The notes under the pieces were generated by a model that did not search any database, had not been told where the DNA came from, and saw only the letters and a list, made by a program, of their open reading frames with translations. A program made the position numbers and the translations under genes. From assembly GCF_041296385.1 (NCBI RefSeq), contig NC_091020.1:27895001-27959000 (forward strand): DNA of 64,000 bases. The letters are read 5' to 3'. This DNA comes from Aphelocoma coerulescens. Its lineage: Eukaryota; Chordata; Aves; Passeriformes; Corvidae. Below, piece after piece: positions 36,958 through 50,739 of the stretch (position 1 is its first letter; the number at the start of each line of letters is the position of its first letter).

Positions 36958-38770
36958 ATGTGGCCAGCAGTTTATGTGTTAATGGGAGCCTGTGTGTGTA
37001 TAAGCTCTATTAATTTTTAAGTTTTCTGTGATTCTTTTTTTAATCTACCATTTTTAATTTTCCTTTGACAGCCAGATAGGTGGTGAGAAGGGAGGAGAGC
37101 TGAGATGTTATGTACTTTCCTCTTCTGGGGTGTAGGCCTCATTTTATGGAACTATTGAAAGTTCTCGGTAGTTTTGTCCCTTTTGGAAGTGCAACAGAAA
37201 GTCACTGTTGCACTGATGTCATCAAAGAAAAATGAGCTGGTATTGAGCTGAAAAGTGCATAAAAAGTTTATGGATCTTTTAAATAAATTTTACCGTGAAC
37301 TGCAGCAGTGGATTTTAACTTAACAAAACCAAATCAAGTGTTAAACCTTTCCACATTGATATGTCGTAATGGTAAGTGAAACTTTAAAGACAGTGTTGAG
37401 AGAGGCAAAGTGCTCCATGAAGGGCCCTGGCGACGTGCACTGCAGGGGGATCCAGAGCAGGAGCAGGGCTGGGCTTGCCAGAAATCCATGCTAAAAGCCA
37501 GTTAAACAGGACCATTGCCAAGAATTTATCACACATCTGTTTTGCCTTGATTTTATATTTAATTATCACCTGCAAAAAGTCTGATTTCTAAGCATTTATT
37601 ATGAAATTAATAAAAGAGTTTACAAGGCAGTGCTGTAATGCACTCCGGGGCGTGTCCTGCTGGAGTGGGGCCATTTCCGAAGTTGTTGAAGTTGTTGCTT
37701 GTAAAGTTTGTGCTTCAGTTTGTGGTCAGGACATAACAATATCCAAGGAAAAATACTGTGTAGTTTTGGTAGTGCTACCTGGCAGAAAGCTAGCTGCTGT
37801 GTAGGGCCCCAAAATGTGTATGGGCTGTGCATATAGCAGGCTTTACACCGAGCCAGAGGTGATGTGGTACCAAAGTTGTGAAGGCTTCCTTGTAATCACT
37901 TCTCTGCTATCTGCTCTTGTCTTTTCTGGGAAGTTCACGCAGAAGGTATTCAAATAAGATAAATATATTCAGGTTAAGATGCTGAAGTTTCTTTAAAACT
38001 TCTGATTCTTATTGTTATTGGTTTTGTTTTTGTTATTTTGTTATTCAATTAGTATAATGCCTAAAGGCTGCAATTGTAATGAAGACTTCACTGTACTGAG
38101 TATTTTACAGGCACATGGTGTGATTTAGGGTGTGAATAGATGATTTTGATCAATTCAGTTGTGCTAGCTTCATGATTTGCTTCTTAGATGAGTAATGATA
38201 ACGAATTGTGTATTAATTACTACTTTCTTGCAGTCAGTGCTGACCTGCAAGGGTGGTGTAAACTGATGTACTTTTCTCTGTAATCACAGTGGTTTAGAAG
38301 TACATAATGGGCTAGAAGTTGATTACCTCATACCATGAATGGCCCTGGGCTTGTAGCAATTTGATCAGGCAGAGTCTTGGGCCTGAACCTCTGAAAGCAA
38401 GATGCATTTTGGGAGAAAAAGACATGTTACAGGTTAAGTGTGAAAGGAGAAAACTTTCAACATACAGTACTATGTCCCATAATACCATTTCTATCTGACT
38501 ACTCTGTATTTTTCTGTTTACTGCACTGGTGCAGATCTTAGAAATCCCAAAAACCTTGCACCAAACCTTGCGGACTGAAACTGCCGCCGCCTCCACTGCT
38601 CCAGTCTGAGAGTTATTCTGTGGCATGGTCCAGTGCTTAAAGTGCTGTGGCAGCTTTCCCTCTTGTGGGAAGCTCCTTCCTCAAGCACCTCACACTGCTC
38701 AGAAACGCAGAAACTCAAATATTTTATTTAATTCAGCACCAGGTCATTCAGAAATGAGCTGGCAACTTAC
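36958..38770. other. Gene-free sequence
   Basis: Open frames on both strands (for example 37601-37804 plus, 37620-37832 minus, 38312-38626 minus, 38518-38718 minus) overlap each other and lack domains. A small GC-rich patch with GCCGCCGCC lies near 38582. On the minus strand, AATAAA occurs about 45 bases beyond the TAA that closes the exon-like frame at 38771-38991. Confidence 0.45.
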
Positions 38771-38991
38771 CTGCCCCTTTGGAATATAGGTGAAGTTGCT
38801 GCTTTCTGCCTGGAAACTTCCTGAGCACAGTCACCCATCAGCTTAGAGACATGCTCTGCACTGGTCAGAGCTTCCAAAATATGGGAGTTATTCCCTTGTA
38901 TGGCACTTCTACCAGAACAGAAGGCAGCATCCATATGATTAAGGTTTATGAGGTCTGTGTCCAAATACACTGACAGATTCAATATAAATCC
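38771..38991 (-). CDS. Candidate internal coding exon, product unknown
   Basis: Read on the minus strand, an acceptor (ATTATTTCATTTCAG, ending at 38992) is followed by 221 bases open in one frame. These end at a near-perfect donor, GGGGCAG then GTAAGTT, with the intron GT at 38770-38769. If it is an internal exon it starts in phase 0 and ends two bases into a codon. The 73 codons give a well-mixed, non-repetitive peptide starting GFILNLSVYLDTD. Its second half looks helical (SHILEALTSAEHVSKLMGD) and it ends near SPIFQRG. I do not recognise the protein. Alternatively the frame simply stops at the TAA inside the donor, with AATAAA about 45 bases on, as a terminal exon would. It could also be a pseudo-exon, because large introns contain many. 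No partner exon with matching phase was found nearby. A 66-codon minus-strand frame at 39129-39329 is protein-like but has no convincing splice sites. Confidence 0.28.
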
Positions 38992-40422
38992 CTGAAATGA
39001 AATAATATAGACACAAATCTCTCCAGAGATGTACACACTCTGAGAACATCAAACCCCATCACTGATGTGTTTAGACCAATTTTTTCAGGATGCTCTCCAC
39101 TAATTTGGAAGTCATTTAATGCCGTGTCCTACAGATAATTGATTTGAACTGCAATTTGATAGGTGCACGTTTCCAGTTCTGCATTGAGCATATGAGCTAC
39201 TCTTGTACCTTTTCTCCCATGAAAATGAGCTGTTTCTATTTCAGCCAGGACTGACTGTGGTTTTCCTGTTGCTATAGTCCGTTCCAAAAGTATGTTAGGA
39301 AGTAAAAGACACAGCTGCTGTTCATTCACAGCTTACATATATAGACAAGGACTAGTTCTGATCTGTTACACTACTGAATTAACAAATGCCTATTAGGGGT
39401 AACACTCTGTTCTCCTCCACTTGTGACCAAAAATTGTCTTAGCTTCTCCTGAGCTTCTGCCTGTCATAATTGTATTTTGCAAAGACAGCACAAAGATATG
39501 ATGTGGGTTTTTTTTATTGATTCACTTGATTAATTTATTGTTTCATGATCTGTTTATGAGAGTTTAACTGTGCAAATTATCTTTAAAATAACAAAGACTA
39601 ATAATGATAGAGTCTATTTATATTCATTCAGTGAGATACACGTTGTTGTGCTGAAGATTCTTTTGTGGGTAATTGGAATAATTGTCCTTTGTGAAACCAC
39701 ATATTCCTTTAGTTTTTACATAACAACATAGACATGTAACATTTTTTTGAGTGGTAATGGGATTAAGATTTGGGCAGAAAGTTGCAGTATAGGCACACTG
39801 AATTTTGTAATGGAAAATAAGAGGTTTTCTCTTAACCATGAGGGTAGACCAAATTGGCAGGGAGGCCATTGGCCTTCTGAGCTTTTCACTGGCGGTATTA
39901 AGTTCCATATTAAACTTATCTTTGTTTCTCCTTTGTGTTGCTACTATGCAGAACATTGGTTTGGCTCCTTATAGCTCATCTGTTGGGTTTTTCAAACGTG
40001 ATGCTCTCAAGCATTTTAATTGTGGTTTTTAATTTTTAAGGGGTTTTTTAAGTTTCTTAAAGGATCCTAGGAGGAAGTTCAGTTTGTGGTATATGTTGGC
40101 TTATAGGATAGATGTTCTGTGACTGCTTCTGAACTAGACCTGTATTTCCACCATTTCTTTCTATTAACTCTATTCTATTATCCATTTTTCATGTGTAATA
40201 ATATATTAGTTCTCTCATTAGAAATGTGCAGCCAGCTCTGTTTACTCATTCTTATGAACATATCCTCCCTTACTGAGATTCTGAAAAAGTTAGGATGAAG
40301 CCCATAAACACCTAAAGTTCAACCTAAGAACCCAGACAGTGAACTGTGAATGCAAGGCCACGGATATAGATGCCATTGTGCCACGCTCTTGTCAGAGCAC
40401 TTCAGAAGAGAACAGGTGAGCA

Positions 40423-40455
40423 GAGAAAAGGAGAAAAGGAGAAAAGGAGAAAAGG
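40423..40455. repeat. Octanucleotide repeat (GAGAAAAG)4
   Basis: Four perfect copies of an 8-base purine-only unit, 33 bp in total. Octamer microsatellites are uncommon, and the perfect identity implies recent expansion. Confidence 0.92.
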
Positions 40456-43400
40456 ACAGCTTTTGTTGAGTTGCTTTCTTTCACATTCTATTACTCCCAA
40501 GTTTTGGGCGGTGTGTTCTGGGAAGTGCTAATTCTGTACTGAGTTCCAGCGAGGAAAAATATGAGACCACTTGCAAACTAACTGTAAGAGATAATGTGCT
40601 GTTGTGGCTCCTCTAAGTCATGCTATTTTAAGCTCATTTTTTAAGATAAAATGTCACATTAGAAGTGCTGCAGTATGTACTTTCAAAGTGATGATGATTT
40701 ATATTTTTATTCCTCTCTATAGACTTAATGGGCACAGGGATTGAGGAGCAAAACCTTAATGTTAGGGTGCTATTTAAGTGCAGCTTTCTAGTGTTCATGA
40801 GGCGCTATTTTTGCACGCAGAGCAATGAACTCAGTTGCTGAACATAACTTTTCCTTCCACTTAGACACGTTTATTGTATGTATTGTGTATCCACATGTCT
40901 CCAGACATGCAGCCACAAATCCTTCCATGGTATATTCCCCAACAATTTCCATAGTTCAAGTGCAATTAAGAGTCATCACATGGTTGTTTAGTTGAAGCAA
41001 TAGATCAAAGGCACTTTTATGCAGTTGAGGGGAGATCACTGTCTTCAATGACAAAGCATATGGAAACCATACATTTTTCTTCACCTGGTCTGCTTCATTT
41101 AAACTTACATCTCCAGTCTTTGAAAGGCAATATTAAAAACATCTCTGTGCACATATCTCATGTGCCATTGCTAAGTTCTTGAATAGATGAAAAGAAGTTC
41201 AGTATAACAGAAGATCCTTAAATATACCACAGTGGTACGTTCTGGTTGAGGAACTTAGCTAGGAATGACTTGATCTTTGGTAGGAATACGTGGAAGAAGA
41301 TGGCTAAACCCTTCCTTCCAGCTTAAGCAAGGCAATTTGAGGTTATTCAAACTTTATAGGTAGTATTAGTAAAGACATGGATTGACCAAACATGGCATGA
41401 TAACCTCAAAGGAGGATTTTACTAAATATGAAAACATTTTAATGTTCCTAGAAGAAGATGGGTATTATGGGGCTAAGTAGGAATATCATTTTCTGTTGGG
41501 CACTGGAAACTTGGTTAGATTTTGGAATACCCAGAGGAGAAGCACTGGTATGATGTCTAACAGATAGTGACAGAGGTGATGTCTAAATTAAACATTCATG
41601 CTCCTTCACATGGCTATTTGCTGAAATATTTATGTTGGAATATATTTCATTCTTTTTTATGATTAAAGTTTGCACGAAGAATGCATGTTTATTTATGCCT
41701 CAGAGATTAGGGTCAGTGCTATGATGTGAAAGGCAACTGATTAGATGCTACTTTGGTTTAACAATTATGTACTGATTTATTCATGTTTCAAGTAAGTTTA
41801 AAAATATATTATTATTTTTTACTTTCATAAACAAAACTGTGTATCTTGAAATCCCACAGGTTTCTATAAAAGGATAGCTATTAGAAGTAAATAAAAAACA
41901 AAGATGAATGAACTGTTAAAAAGATAATCCTATGTTACAGCTTGTAGTCAGAAATGAAAAAATAAATTATCATTTCTGTAAAGGTTAGTAGTGGTAATTG
42001 GCAACTGTATTGATGGGCTTGCATTTACCATAGTAATTCTTTAGGCTTGATTAACATAGCATTGTGAGTAACAAAAATGATTGGATTTTTGCAGAATTTT
42101 CTCATGTACTGAAACTTAAATATTTTCAAATATTTTGGCCGCCAGTCTTTCTGCCAACTGCTCCCCTCCCTTCAGTGACAGGTACCATTTTCAGTTCTGA
42201 TCTCTGTAGGCCCTAATATGAATGGACTCATGTGGCACTCCTCAGATCTAGTGTTCCCCAAGCATCCATACATCCCCAGATATTTTCACTTACTAACAGA
42301 AACTTTTTTTTTGTTTTATCATGTTTTTTCCCCATTCTGAAGGCTGCTGCAAGTATTTCCTGAGTCAGATGTCCCATTGCATTACCTCTCCTTGTTTTAT
42401 CATGCCAGCAGCTTCCCATCTTCTAGCTCATCAGAAACAGCCTTTTAAAGTACTTTCTGAGTTTTCCCCAACTCAGTGCTTGTCTCCTGTTCTTTATCAG
42501 GAGATTAAGTGCACATTCATTTAGCTAATGATGATTACTTCCATCAGCACAGAGTGGTTTTGGCTATTCTTCCACACATAGTGCCTCAACAAAAATTAAC
42601 CCTGCTCACATATTGTGAGTGTGATTTCATGCTAGAACTGGACTAATCTAATGGTGAGCTGCCACTGAAAGGCACAGGTACAGACCTTCTCCTCCTATGT
42701 ACAATAACAGGTAATTTACTTAATACACACAGGGTAATTTGCTGAAACCTCTTGAGGTACTGTGAACTTTACATTTTGAGGTATTTACACTTACCTAATT
42801 GAAAATTTTCCTTGCAGCAGAAATGGGCATAATGGACTGAAATTTTTGGTCTTAAGTTTATGGTGTTATCTTTTGTTCCAAGTTGATTCATTTTTCCCTT
42901 TTTTGACCTCTATTTGTTGAAAATCTTGTTACTGCTACTTGACTTGAGATTAAGTAGTGTTCATAAAATACAGCTGTCTATTTTAAACATCAGTTTTTCA
43001 CTCTTCACAAATAGTTTGAAGAGCTATATTACAAATTCCAGTGTATTTATTCATTCCTATTATAGAGGCTGACTTCACAGATTAATTTTTCTTCATTGTT
43101 CTTTTGTCTGACATTTTGACTTGGAGACCCTGGTAACATTTGCATAGTCCATTCACAGCCTACTTGCTGTCAGTGTATCATGATGTTATCCCACAAATTT
43201 CATATCCTTAACTGCCCACCTCTCTTCCAACACTGCTGAGGTTTTTTGTACCCAACATAAGAGTCAGTATTGAGATGCTTCTAAATGAAAGAATTTGTTT
43301 AATTTCCAAGAGATTCTTTCAGGAAGATTGTTTGATTACTGAAAGTTGGCTACCACAATTAAGTAACTCAAAATAACTGAAGGCAAGATAACTTGAGTTT

Positions 43401-44890
43401 CAGCTCAAGTTTGTGGCTCAAGGTAAATCTGTCTTCTACAGCCTGAAGTTGCTACTAACCAGAGTTGAAACTTGAGTATTTTCTACAGCTTCTTACTTAA
43501 CTTGAAGACTTTCTTTTGACATTGCAGACATGTCAAGGCTAAACTCAGTTCAATAATTTCATCATTAAACATTTATTTTAAGTTAGGTTCCTTCCTCTCC
43601 AGTGTCAGGAGACCAGTCTTCCTGGGCTAGCACAGACATTTTTGAATATCCCCCTAAGTGAACATTAGCAAGGAGTGAATGAGAAATGAGACATTTTGGT
43701 GTTTTGAGAGACTGAAGGCAGACAAAATACAGTGTACTATGGACTTTTATGAAGGAGCACCAGGGCCTCTACTTGATAAACAAATACAAATCACTCAGAT
43801 GAAAGCTTAGTTCTGGAAATAAATGAGAGCTTTTTGTTTGGCAGGTTTTATATATTCTAGCCTGCCCATTCTGGGCATTGTTTTGAATTGGTTTAAGTAG
43901 AATTTGCTATTTCTTAAGCAGAGATATTACCACAAACAGTTCATAGTATTTGGCAAAATATTCCTTCCTGTAAAGGAAGGTTTCTTTCCTGACATGTCTC
44001 TGGAATGCTGTCATCTGTTACTTTCCCTAACACATATAAGAGGAATGAGCAGCTACCATGGACTATTAGAAATCAAGCTGAAGAAGCCAAACCCTTTTTC
44101 TTCACACTTCATATTTTATGTTAAGACCAGTTATCTTCCTGTAGTTCCTACTGGCTTACTGAAGCTTCTGTAAAGAAGATTAAATTTTCTTACAATGGTG
44201 AGATGTTACGTGCTTTGATAAGGAAATGTTTCTTTTCTGTAAGTCAGTTGTTAGTAATACAACAATTATTTGATAGTATTTCATTCACAATGGCATGCTT
44301 AAAATAGTTGCTGCCAATTCATTTTTAAGAAAATAATTACTTGTTTCTAACATCCCTAAAGAAATAATTATGTAATAAAAAATTACATGACTGACATATT
44401 TGTTACCTATAATAAGTACAAGTATTCCTTGAATTTTTAAGCAATTTTGTAGGGTTTTATATTTAAATATTGAAACCTATTAAAATTGCCCATGGAGATT
44501 TGTGGGAGAGGTTATCTATGGGCCTCTGCTAATTAATTATGATATATCTTACTTCCATGTGATTTGTCACTACTACTCCTGTAAGGACTACAGGAAAAAT
44601 AATTTGTTTAATCTGACTGGGACCTTGTGGCATTTAATTGTAAGCATAACTGTGATGCAATAAATCCAAATGAATTTGGACAGTGATTAACAGGGAGCTC
44701 CTTGATATGGTAATGAGATTAAAAAACTGGTTCCTAAGTGTTTCTGTGGATTTCATTAACATTTTTGCAACTAAACACTTTCTAGGACAAGAGTGGTTGC
44801 TTCTTGTTGACCAGTATACATTACTGGTTGAATGTAACCTTCATGAAGATATTTCTGTGTGTTTATGTAGAATGTATTAATATTTATATA

Positions 44891-44907
44891 TGTGTGTGTG
44901 TGTGTGT
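44891..44907. repeat. (TG)8 microsatellite
   Basis: Eight to nine TG units preceded by ATTTATATA. Confidence 0.88.
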
Positions 44908-46799
44908 CAATGGAAAATGTACAAAGAAAATAACATACAGAAGATTTATGCTGCATTTAATTAAGATGAGCCAAACAAAAATACACCACAGAGTTAACCT
45001 TATTATTATGTGTATTCAGAAAATTCAAAAGTGTACTAGTGAACTAATCACAGATATGTAGTTCCTGCTGTGAAAGCTTATTATCTAAGACACCTGCAAA
45101 TATTTAGACATCTGCATAGCTTTACTACTGTGAGTAGTTCTACTGATTTTGTTTATCTGTTTTTGTCGGATTTATACCCAAATTTGTCATTACATGGCAC
45201 ATTTACAACATGAAAAAAGAGGAAGGTAAAAATCAGAAGTTTGATATGGTTATTCAGAAAACATATAGGTTGGTCCTTTCAGATGCTGTGTCATCACATT
45301 GCTAGAAAGCTGAAGTTTTAAAGAATATATGTATTTTTTTTGCTATTTAGCAGAATTATAGCAGAACTGTAGAGAAGAAAATGAGTATTTCCTTTAAAAG
45401 CATAAAACTACTACTGGGCTTCAAGGCAAAGGAATTTTTTGTTTGTTTATTCTTCCAACTCCCCTCCTGTTATTTTAGTCTTTTTCCAAAACTTGTCTCA
45501 TCTTCCTCTGTGCTGATCTTTAAATGGACTTGATATCTTCTCCAATTGTTTGATCATCTTTTCTTCTTTATCCTTTTAGTACTTTTATTGCTGAAAAAAA
45601 AGTTGCTTAATTGGAAGAGCTAAAGCCCCATTTTTTGTAACCAGCATTCATTCAAATGGTCCATTTGTCATATTCTGCCCTGGGAATGTGCTTTTCTGTA
45701 CTCTAGAAGGACAAATGGTTCAGGTCCTCCAGCTTCTCTGTTCCTCAGCATTAGGATTGCTAGCCAGAGGTCACAGTCACTTGTCATTGGAACTCTGTGT
45801 TTCACCAGTGGAAATGAGACTGTGCCACAAAACAGGGACCTAGCAGAGGCTAATGTTTTGTGACTTAAGGAGCACTCAGGTCTTGAATTTGAGACTGACT
45901 GCCAACCTTCCATGTGTCACATTTCCCTTTGGTCTCCAGCTCGGGGAAATCTTTACTGTGAGACACATGGTATTTGGGTGCCTGTTTGTTCATCTGCTTA
46001 TGTTACATGAAAGGAGGGTGATACAGTTCAGTGGGAGGGGGAACCACTTAATAGGGGTTATGTCTTAGAGGATGCTGCAAACATCCAGCTGTTTTATCTG
46101 CTTGTGTGCTGGAGCTTCTGTGTGGAGCTCAGCCTACTACTGACTCTGCCCTCTACAGCCAGCACACTCTCCAGAGGAGGTCTGTTTGTGCTACCATGTA
46201 AGTTTGACGACTGCATTCCTTGCACCCCTTATTCTCTGTGTCAGTCATCCTGTAGCTCCCTCTTGTTTCTGCTGTTCCATGAAATCCTGAGAGAAGCGGC
46301 TTCAATGTGTCTTGGGGCTGATGTGATGGCAGTCCTGTCACCAGCAGAATACAGGTTTCTTGTTTCCATTTGCTAGCAGTATTATAGAAGGGGCTTTGAG
46401 GCATCTAACACTCCCACAGCTGCAAGGCAGGACCCATGATGTGAGGGGTTTAGCTACTTTTGTTTTGTTTTTAATCTGGAGTGCAATTTCATACTTGGAT
46501 TGATTTTTATCTTTGGGGAAGAAAATGTAGATTGTTTTACTAACAATGGGCAAACATTCATACCACAAATGGTGATGTGACCTATATTCTGTTGCTGTCC
46601 CCCATGCAGAGCTCTCTTTGCCTTCAGTGGAAGCCCAGATGTAGAAATGACGGTGGGAACTGTCCACAGGCAAAGTTGCATTTGTCTTGTAATGGGCTGG
46701 ATTACAATTTGCAGTGGTGTCCCCTGAGCTCCCATGGCACTGTGACGCAACAGATTTATTCAAATCAGTAAATGAAGAGTTTTACTCAATTACATATCA

Positions 46800-46970
46800 G
46801 AAGGTATTGATTGTATAGGACATTTGCTGCCACGTGCTGTCTGTTGTAGAGGTTACTGCAGCTGCCCAGGTCACTGCGTAGTTTGTGTTACAGAATTTCA
46901 TCAGCGAAGGTTGGTGTATCGACAGCTCCACGCTAGCTGAGATCTTGGTGCCTAAGAGGGGTTAAACACT
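46800..46970. promoter_or_regulatory. Candidate regulatory block, CpG-retaining
   Basis: Five CpGs occur in about 170 bp (GCCACGTGC, CTGCGTAG, CAGCGAAGG, TATCGACAG, CCACGCTAGC) in otherwise CpG-poor DNA. They include an E-box CACGTG. The block is not open in any long frame. Function is inferred from composition only. Confidence 0.25.
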
Positions 46971-49900
46971 TATGGATGGTAGTGCTAAAGTCTTTAGCTC
47001 AGCAGTGGTTAAAGTTGTGGTTAAACAGCCAACAGTTCATTGATATGATTCCAGCCATTAATTTATGGCAATCTTCTTTGCAGTGACATTGCCATCATTA
47101 TTTCAGGCTGTTTGCAAGCTCAAGAGCGTCACCATATCTTTACAAATTGTTTTCATTTCATGTCTATGAAGATTTTCCTTGTGACCATAAGAGTCAGAGA
47201 CACATTTCTGAAGAAAGCTTAGATGTTGCAGTTGAATATTGCAGGAGAGAGTGAACACTGCATCAAATTTTGCTTCTGTGTTATCATGGAATATGCAGAA
47301 CTCTGTTCAAAGGTTGCACAACAACTGTAGTCTAAATGTGGGGTTTTTTCATTTTTCTGTTGAGAGACATACGATAAAAGTGCTGTGAGCTACCTAGACC
47401 TCAGAGTTGCTTAATAGCTTGTGGGAGCAGCTACTTGCCAATTTTAGAGCATCAGTCTATCTGACTTAACCACATGTAGACTTACTGGCAGGTCTACTCA
47501 AATCAGTGGTGTAATTATTTACTTCTTAAAGAGAAAACAGGCTTACATTATAATGACCTTACAATAACTTCCAGTTTTATGTGGAGAAAAATAAACAGTT
47601 GTCATTTCCTTGTTATTTTGGGGTTTGAGCCTTTACCACAAAGGTTTTAAATATTTACTAACTACTATGTTCTCTGAAAATTCTCTCTTTAAAAACACAA
47701 TGAATTGATTCAAGGATATCTTCTGCTGCACCAAGCTTCACAATCTTGATTATAGGACATTATAAATTAATATCTTTCCCCACCATTTTTCTTCTTATTA
47801 ATTGAGTTTTAATTAATTCAAAATGCTTATTTTTAGTCATTAAGCTGCCAGTTAAAATTTCAAAATACAAAGCCTTTTTTTTTTTTCTCTTTTAATTCAT
47901 GATACATCCCTAGGAAAAAAAAGTGGTTTTGGCATTGAAAGAAGAGAAATAAGTTTGCCAGTCTCATATCTGAAAAATAGTTTTGCATCAGAATGTTCCC
48001 CAGGAGTTTAATTTTATTGATATCAAGGAAACTGAGTAATTAAGTGTTTACTTATTTCTGTTTGTTAATGTTTTTTTTAATATATGAAACAAAGATGAGA
48101 GTGTTATCATTTAACCAAATATTAATTGCTCTCTATTTTTCCTTCTTTACCTGACATTGATGATTGGTAACTCCATTTTTCATTTTACACCTTTTTGTGA
48201 ATTTCTAGTAGTTACTCTGAGATCGTGAGCCCTCAAAGGACATTAGAAAGAGATGAAGCAGTAATTTGACTACTGTGAGAGAAGGCAGCAATTCTGGGGC
48301 TGTAGTAGGACACTAATGGTCTGTAGGATCTGGCTGTAGGAATTATGAATTTCAGAAGTATATTTATAAAGCAAGACTTGCAGCAATTTCTAGATATATG
48401 ACTCCTGAAGCTCATAAGTAGTGGTGCTTTTTCTTGGGAAATGGCATGATTTCACCCATTTTTCTTTTGAATGAAAATGGACAGTTGAAATATCCTTCTT
48501 CTTCACTGAAAAGGAAGCTCTGCAGAGTTTTGGCTTGGAAACACTAGAATGTTTTGGGTTATTTGGAAATCTTGAAATTAAGCATTTCAGTGTCGCCAAA
48601 CAATGTTGAACTATTTCATTCTGATTAGACCTTAACCTTTATTTTCCCAAATTGCTACCTGGCTCTGTGGTAGTTGCAGGGCTAACATGGAGTCTTGCTG
48701 CTGGAACACCGAAGGAGTTTGGCTTCCTGATAAAGCAGCTCCATGATCCATCACATCCACTGATCTGATGACAGTTTAAGATAAGACCTTGGATTCAGCC
48801 ACTGTAGTTAGGTCTGGCAGAGAAAATGTCACTGTACAGCAGTTGGATCATCATGTCCAAAGAATCTAGACTATGGGAAGGAAACTGTGAGCTCTTCCAA
48901 AAGTCTCTGTGTCACGTGAGCAAAGCTTCGAAGAGTTTGTCTGATTCCTGCCTGTGCCAGATGAGGAATGCTCACACATGTTTTGCCATCTCTGCTGTCA
49001 TGATGACGATACTGTTAACAGAAAAGCAGGAGCCTCAGCAAGATACATGGAGTAAGAAAGGTGGGAATCTGACAGTAGCATCTTAAAGCACTCCAGTCAT
49101 TTGCCATGCAGACCTATTCTCAAGATTGTGTTGAATAAAAATTCTCTTTTCTCTACTACTCCTCCCATAGGAAAATGAGAGCACAGTAGCTCAAGCTAAA
49201 GTAGCTGAATACCAAAATGAAACTTTTTGTTTCGCTTCAATGCCTAGTCTATTTTAGCCAAAGATTAAATTAAGGCAAAATTAAAAACTCTCAGTAAATT
49301 TCATAGCTGGCTGTTAATGTGGCTTAGCACAAAGAACTTCACAGTATTTGGAGTACTGTGGTATAGATTAAATTTAAATTTGTATTTGTAATTTATAGCA
49401 TTAAAATAAAATCTTCAAACTTCAAAAACCATATGCCTTCCAATACCCCCCAACACTGCATAAGCAAAGGCTCCTCCCCATGAGGAATTGTGTGTCCTGG
49501 CTTTGTGAAATTTCAAAACCATTGCTAAAATAATACAAAAGTACTTGCCAAGCATGTAAGAAATCGTAAAGAATTTATTTACATTACTTGATTTCTTTTT
49601 AGTCTGCATAGACATCTTATTGTTTTTTCCTGAAGTGAAAGTGACAAATAAATAATAGTAAAAGCTGATGGGGAAAAAGATAACAGCCCTCTTTGTGGGC
49701 TTTGTGTATTGGCGAGACACAGCCCTTGTTCAGCTGTGGATTGTTCACAGGTACTGCTCTTCTGGGCTGGAGATGGAGGTTGAAAGTAGAAACTTCCTCC
49801 TTTGCTTTTGTCATCACACACTCTCAGTTCATTATCCAAGATGTGTGAACTGAGAGTTGTATTCTTGGAGCCCCAGATATCACTCTGTACGTTTCAGCCT

Positions 49901-50739
49901 CTCAGTATAGATCAAGAAGTATATGCAGTGTACTAAACTGGGAATTGTGGGGTGGGTGGTTGTTTTGGTCTTGGTAATAGAAAATGCAAGTCATTCTGGG
50001 TGGGGAAGGTAGGTATATTTTTATGCAGAGCCCAATACCAGCAAGTAAATATTTACCTTGGAGCGGTACTGTCATGTTACCATGCTATTTCATTGTAGGA
50101 ATAAGTAAAAGGTAAATGTTTGCTTTTCAGTTACCCTCCCCACAGCTCTTAATATAATACCGTTTAAAATCCTTATTAGTATCATAAAAAGGCAGTTTTC
50201 TCTTTTTACAGAGAAAAGACCACAGAGACAGCAGCAATTCAAGCTTCCCTCAAGGTTCCACCATAGTGCCCATCCTACAAGAACAGCCTCTAACACTCTC
50301 CTTGTTAATGTTTGTTGTCCTCAGCCCCTCTCCCTCAGCCACGAGTGTGGCTGTTAGTGGAAGGAATTTTGGTCATCGTTTTTCTGATAGAGACTTTAAC
50401 TGGAAGTGGATTGCTGCTTCAAAGGCTTGTCACTTAGCAGTGACTTGTGCCCATTATTGCCTTTTTTGTGTTTCTGCTGTTGTCTTGTTGGGGCCTAATG
50501 CAGAATCCTACTGCTTATTTTGTAGATACTCACCTGCCTTTGTAGTTACCTGGATTATAACAAATGACTGAACCAAGTTTGTCTTCAACAAAATTGAATT
50601 TGATACCTTTTAGACTTGCTCTACATACAAAAATGAGATGAATTTGGGGTGTGCCAGTCACAATTAGAAAAGATACTCCAGCTATATTACCTTATTAGAC
50701 TCACTTCTTTCCTACCTGTACAAGACAGTGAATGGTCAG
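46971..50739. other. Gene-free AT-rich sequence
   Basis: No supportable gene. The plus-strand frame at 50266-50571 (101 codons) follows a TTTTTACAG acceptor-like word near 50209 but has in-frame stops before it and no recognisable domain. Frames at 49415-49839 on the minus strand overlap one another. A long hairpin is listed separately. Confidence 0.5.
49820..49857. repeat. Inverted repeat, perfect 12-bp stem
   Basis: ACTCTCAGTTCA (49820-49831) pairs perfectly with TGAACTGAGAGT (49846-49857) across a 14-base loop. It is the longest looped perfect hairpin I noticed. It lacks the length and imperfect duplex of a typical microRNA precursor. Confidence 0.85.

Larger units (their letters stand above)
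38992..46799. other. Gene-free AT-rich stretch
   Basis: No supportable gene in 7.8 kb. Overlapping frames at 39624-40032 (both strands) and 46104-46771 (both strands, up to 141 codons) contradict each other and show no domain. The segment 46590-46760 contains TTTGCCTTCAGTGGAAG and GGGCTGGATTACAATTTGC, which hint at an old repeat but cannot be assigned. Simple repeats are listed separately. Confidence 0.5.

Noticed and set aside
46338..46763. 141- and 98-codon overlapping minus-strand frames and a plus-strand frame
   Set aside because: Three frames open in the same DNA with no shared support. At most one could be coding and none shows a recognisable domain.
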